NCBI RefSeq assembly: GCF_000429345.1
Contig: NZ_KE386887.1
Coordinates: 1 to 64,000, forward strand
Direction: 5' to 3'
Source of the DNA: Desulfovirgula thermocuniculi DSM 16036
GTDB lineage: Bacteria > Bacillota > Desulfotomaculia > Desulfotomaculales > Desulfovirgulaceae
DNA length: 64,000 bases
The position numbers and the translations under genes are program-made. The notes under the pieces were generated by a model, which did not search any database, was not told the origin of the DNA, and saw nothing but the letters and a program-made list of their open reading frames with translations. This document shows, in pieces, positions 63,435 to 64,000 of this stretch (position 1 is its first letter; every line of letters starts with the position of its first letter).

Positions 63435-63463
63435 ATGATACAAAGGAGCAAACCCCCAGTCAA
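63435..63463 (-). promoter_or_regulatory. Promoter of the riboswitch-controlled pilus operon
   Basis: On the minus strand TTGACT (63458-63463) and TATCAT (63435-63440) are exactly 17 bases apart. Transcription would begin near 63428, just before the aptamer. This gives pilC and the pilins a promoter separate from pilT. Confidence 0.7.
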
Positions 63464-63480
63464 CAACCAGCTAACCACTT

Positions 63481-64000
63481 TTATAACATTTTCGCTAAAC
63501 TTTCGGCATCTACCGCCCTGGCCAGGGCCTCCTCCCTGGAAACAATCCCCTCTCGTACGAGGCCGCGCAGGGCCATGTCCAGGGTCTGCATACCGTATCG
63601 GGCTCCGGTCTGCAGGTGGGAAATGATCTGGTGGGTTTTCCCTTCCCGGATGAGGTTGCGGATGGCCGGGGTGGCCACCAGGATCTCCAAGGCCACCACC
63701 CGCCCGGGGCGGTCCTTCCTGGGGAGCAGCTGCTGGGCGATGATGCCCTCCAGGACGTTGGACAGCTGCAGGCGGATTTGCTGCTGCTGGTGGGGCGGGA
63801 AAACGTCGATGATGCGGTCAATGGTTTGAGGTGCGCCGGGGGTATGGAGGGTGGCCAGCACTAGGTGGCCGGTTTCGGCAGCGGTGACGGCAGTGGCAAT
63901 GGTCTCCAGATCCCGCATCTCCCCCACCAGAATGACGTCGGGATCCTCCCGCAGCGCCGCGCGCAGGGCCGCGGCAAAAGAAAGGGAGTCGCGACCTATT
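63481..64000 (-). CDS. pilT: Twitching motility ATPase PilT (3' part, runs off the right edge)
   Basis: The frame is open from the right edge to the stop at 63481, about 172 residues. It carries the C-terminal half of a PilT-like secretion ATPase: ALRAALREDPDVILVGEMRDLETIATAVTAAETGHLVLATLHT (Walker B, Asp and His box regions) and the typical PilT end (GKTHQIISHLQTGARYGMQTLDMALRGLVREGIVSREEALARA). PilT drives pilus retraction. The Walker A motif lies outside the window. Confidence 0.93.
   Translation of the reverse strand, partial: IGRDSLSFAAALRAALREDPDVILVGEMRDLETIATAVTAAETGHLVLATLHTPGAPQTIDRIIDVFPPHQQQQIRLQLSNVLEGIIAQQLLPRKDRPGRVVALEILVATPAIRNLIREGKTHQIISHLQTGARYGMQTLDMALRGLVREGIVSREEALARAVDAESLAKML

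Noticed and set aside
1-64000. tRNA or rRNA genes, CRISPR arrays, complete insertion sequences, replication origin
   Set aside because: I looked through the intergenic gaps on both strands and found none; the intergenic space is short and mostly accounted for by terminators and promoters.

Overview
The window is a stretch of chromosome from an anaerobic, spore-forming, GC-rich Gram-positive bacterium. It is most likely a thermophilic member of the Desulfotomaculum/Pelotomaculum/Moorella part of the Firmicutes. The evidence is a complete spo0A to spoIIIA sporulation region, an OLE RNA with its membrane protein (typical of extremophilic and anaerobic Firmicutes), Nfn/Sud and Hdr-type flavin oxidoreductases, and many [4Fe-4S] proteins. 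Almost every gene is on the minus strand. The plus strand carries only a 4-hydroxybutyryl-CoA dehydratase-family gene (3171-4610), a 44-codon small gene (23707-23841) and a DUF3243 gene (51613-51894).

Layout. 1-2840: the N-terminal 946 residues of a giant HdrA-GltD fusion flavoprotein that runs off the left edge. 3.2-5.5 kb: AbfD-like dehydratase and an EamA permease, convergent. 5.5-13.4 kb: deoA, deoB, xerD, a DUF362 ferredoxin, a DUF4227 protein, spoIIM, spo0A, spoIVB. 13.6-28.9 kb: recN, argR, ytqB-like, NAD kinase, tlyA, dxs, oapA, OLE RNA, ispA, xseB, ytqA-like, an FchA/FtcD-like protein, folD, xseA, nfnB, nfnA. 29.1-33 kb: nusB, DUF2273, amaP, asp23, a MITE-like palindromic element, accC, accB. 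33.2-40.6 kb: a metabolic island holding an HdrC-like protein, a QmoB/HdrA-like flavoprotein, an APS-reductase beta-like ferredoxin, an APS-reductase alpha-like flavoprotein, a DASS/SLC13 transporter and a Crp/FNR regulator. 40.8-46 kb: the whole spoIIIA operon, AH to AA. 46-54.4 kb: CoA-disulfide reductase-rhodanese, a CD1247-type zinc-ribbon protein, efp, an Xaa-Pro peptidase, tldE, tldD and an EamA gene broken by an amber codon. 54.4-64 kb: a type IV pilus operon (pilO, N, M, several prepilins, pilC, partial pilT) under a c-di-GMP-I riboswitch.

How the parts fit. Gene order from spo0A through recN, dxs, xseAB, folD, nusB, asp23, accCB and spoIIIA to efp follows the conserved Firmicute backbone. 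Lineage-specific pieces are inserted into it: OLE/oapA between ispA and dxs, nfnAB next to xseA, a MITE between accC and asp23, and the AprAB/Hdr island between accB and spoIIIAH. The island is the best candidate for an undescribed system. An APS-reductase-like pair that keeps the Trp/Arg/His substrate-site pattern, but has a shortened iron-sulfur subunit, is encoded with its own QmoB/HdrC-type electron module, an anion transporter and a regulator. No sat, dsr or HdrB gene lies beside it.

The pilus operon has its own promoter, a riboswitch aptamer and an intrinsic terminator before pilC. One of its pilin genes is split by a frameshift in an A6 tract.
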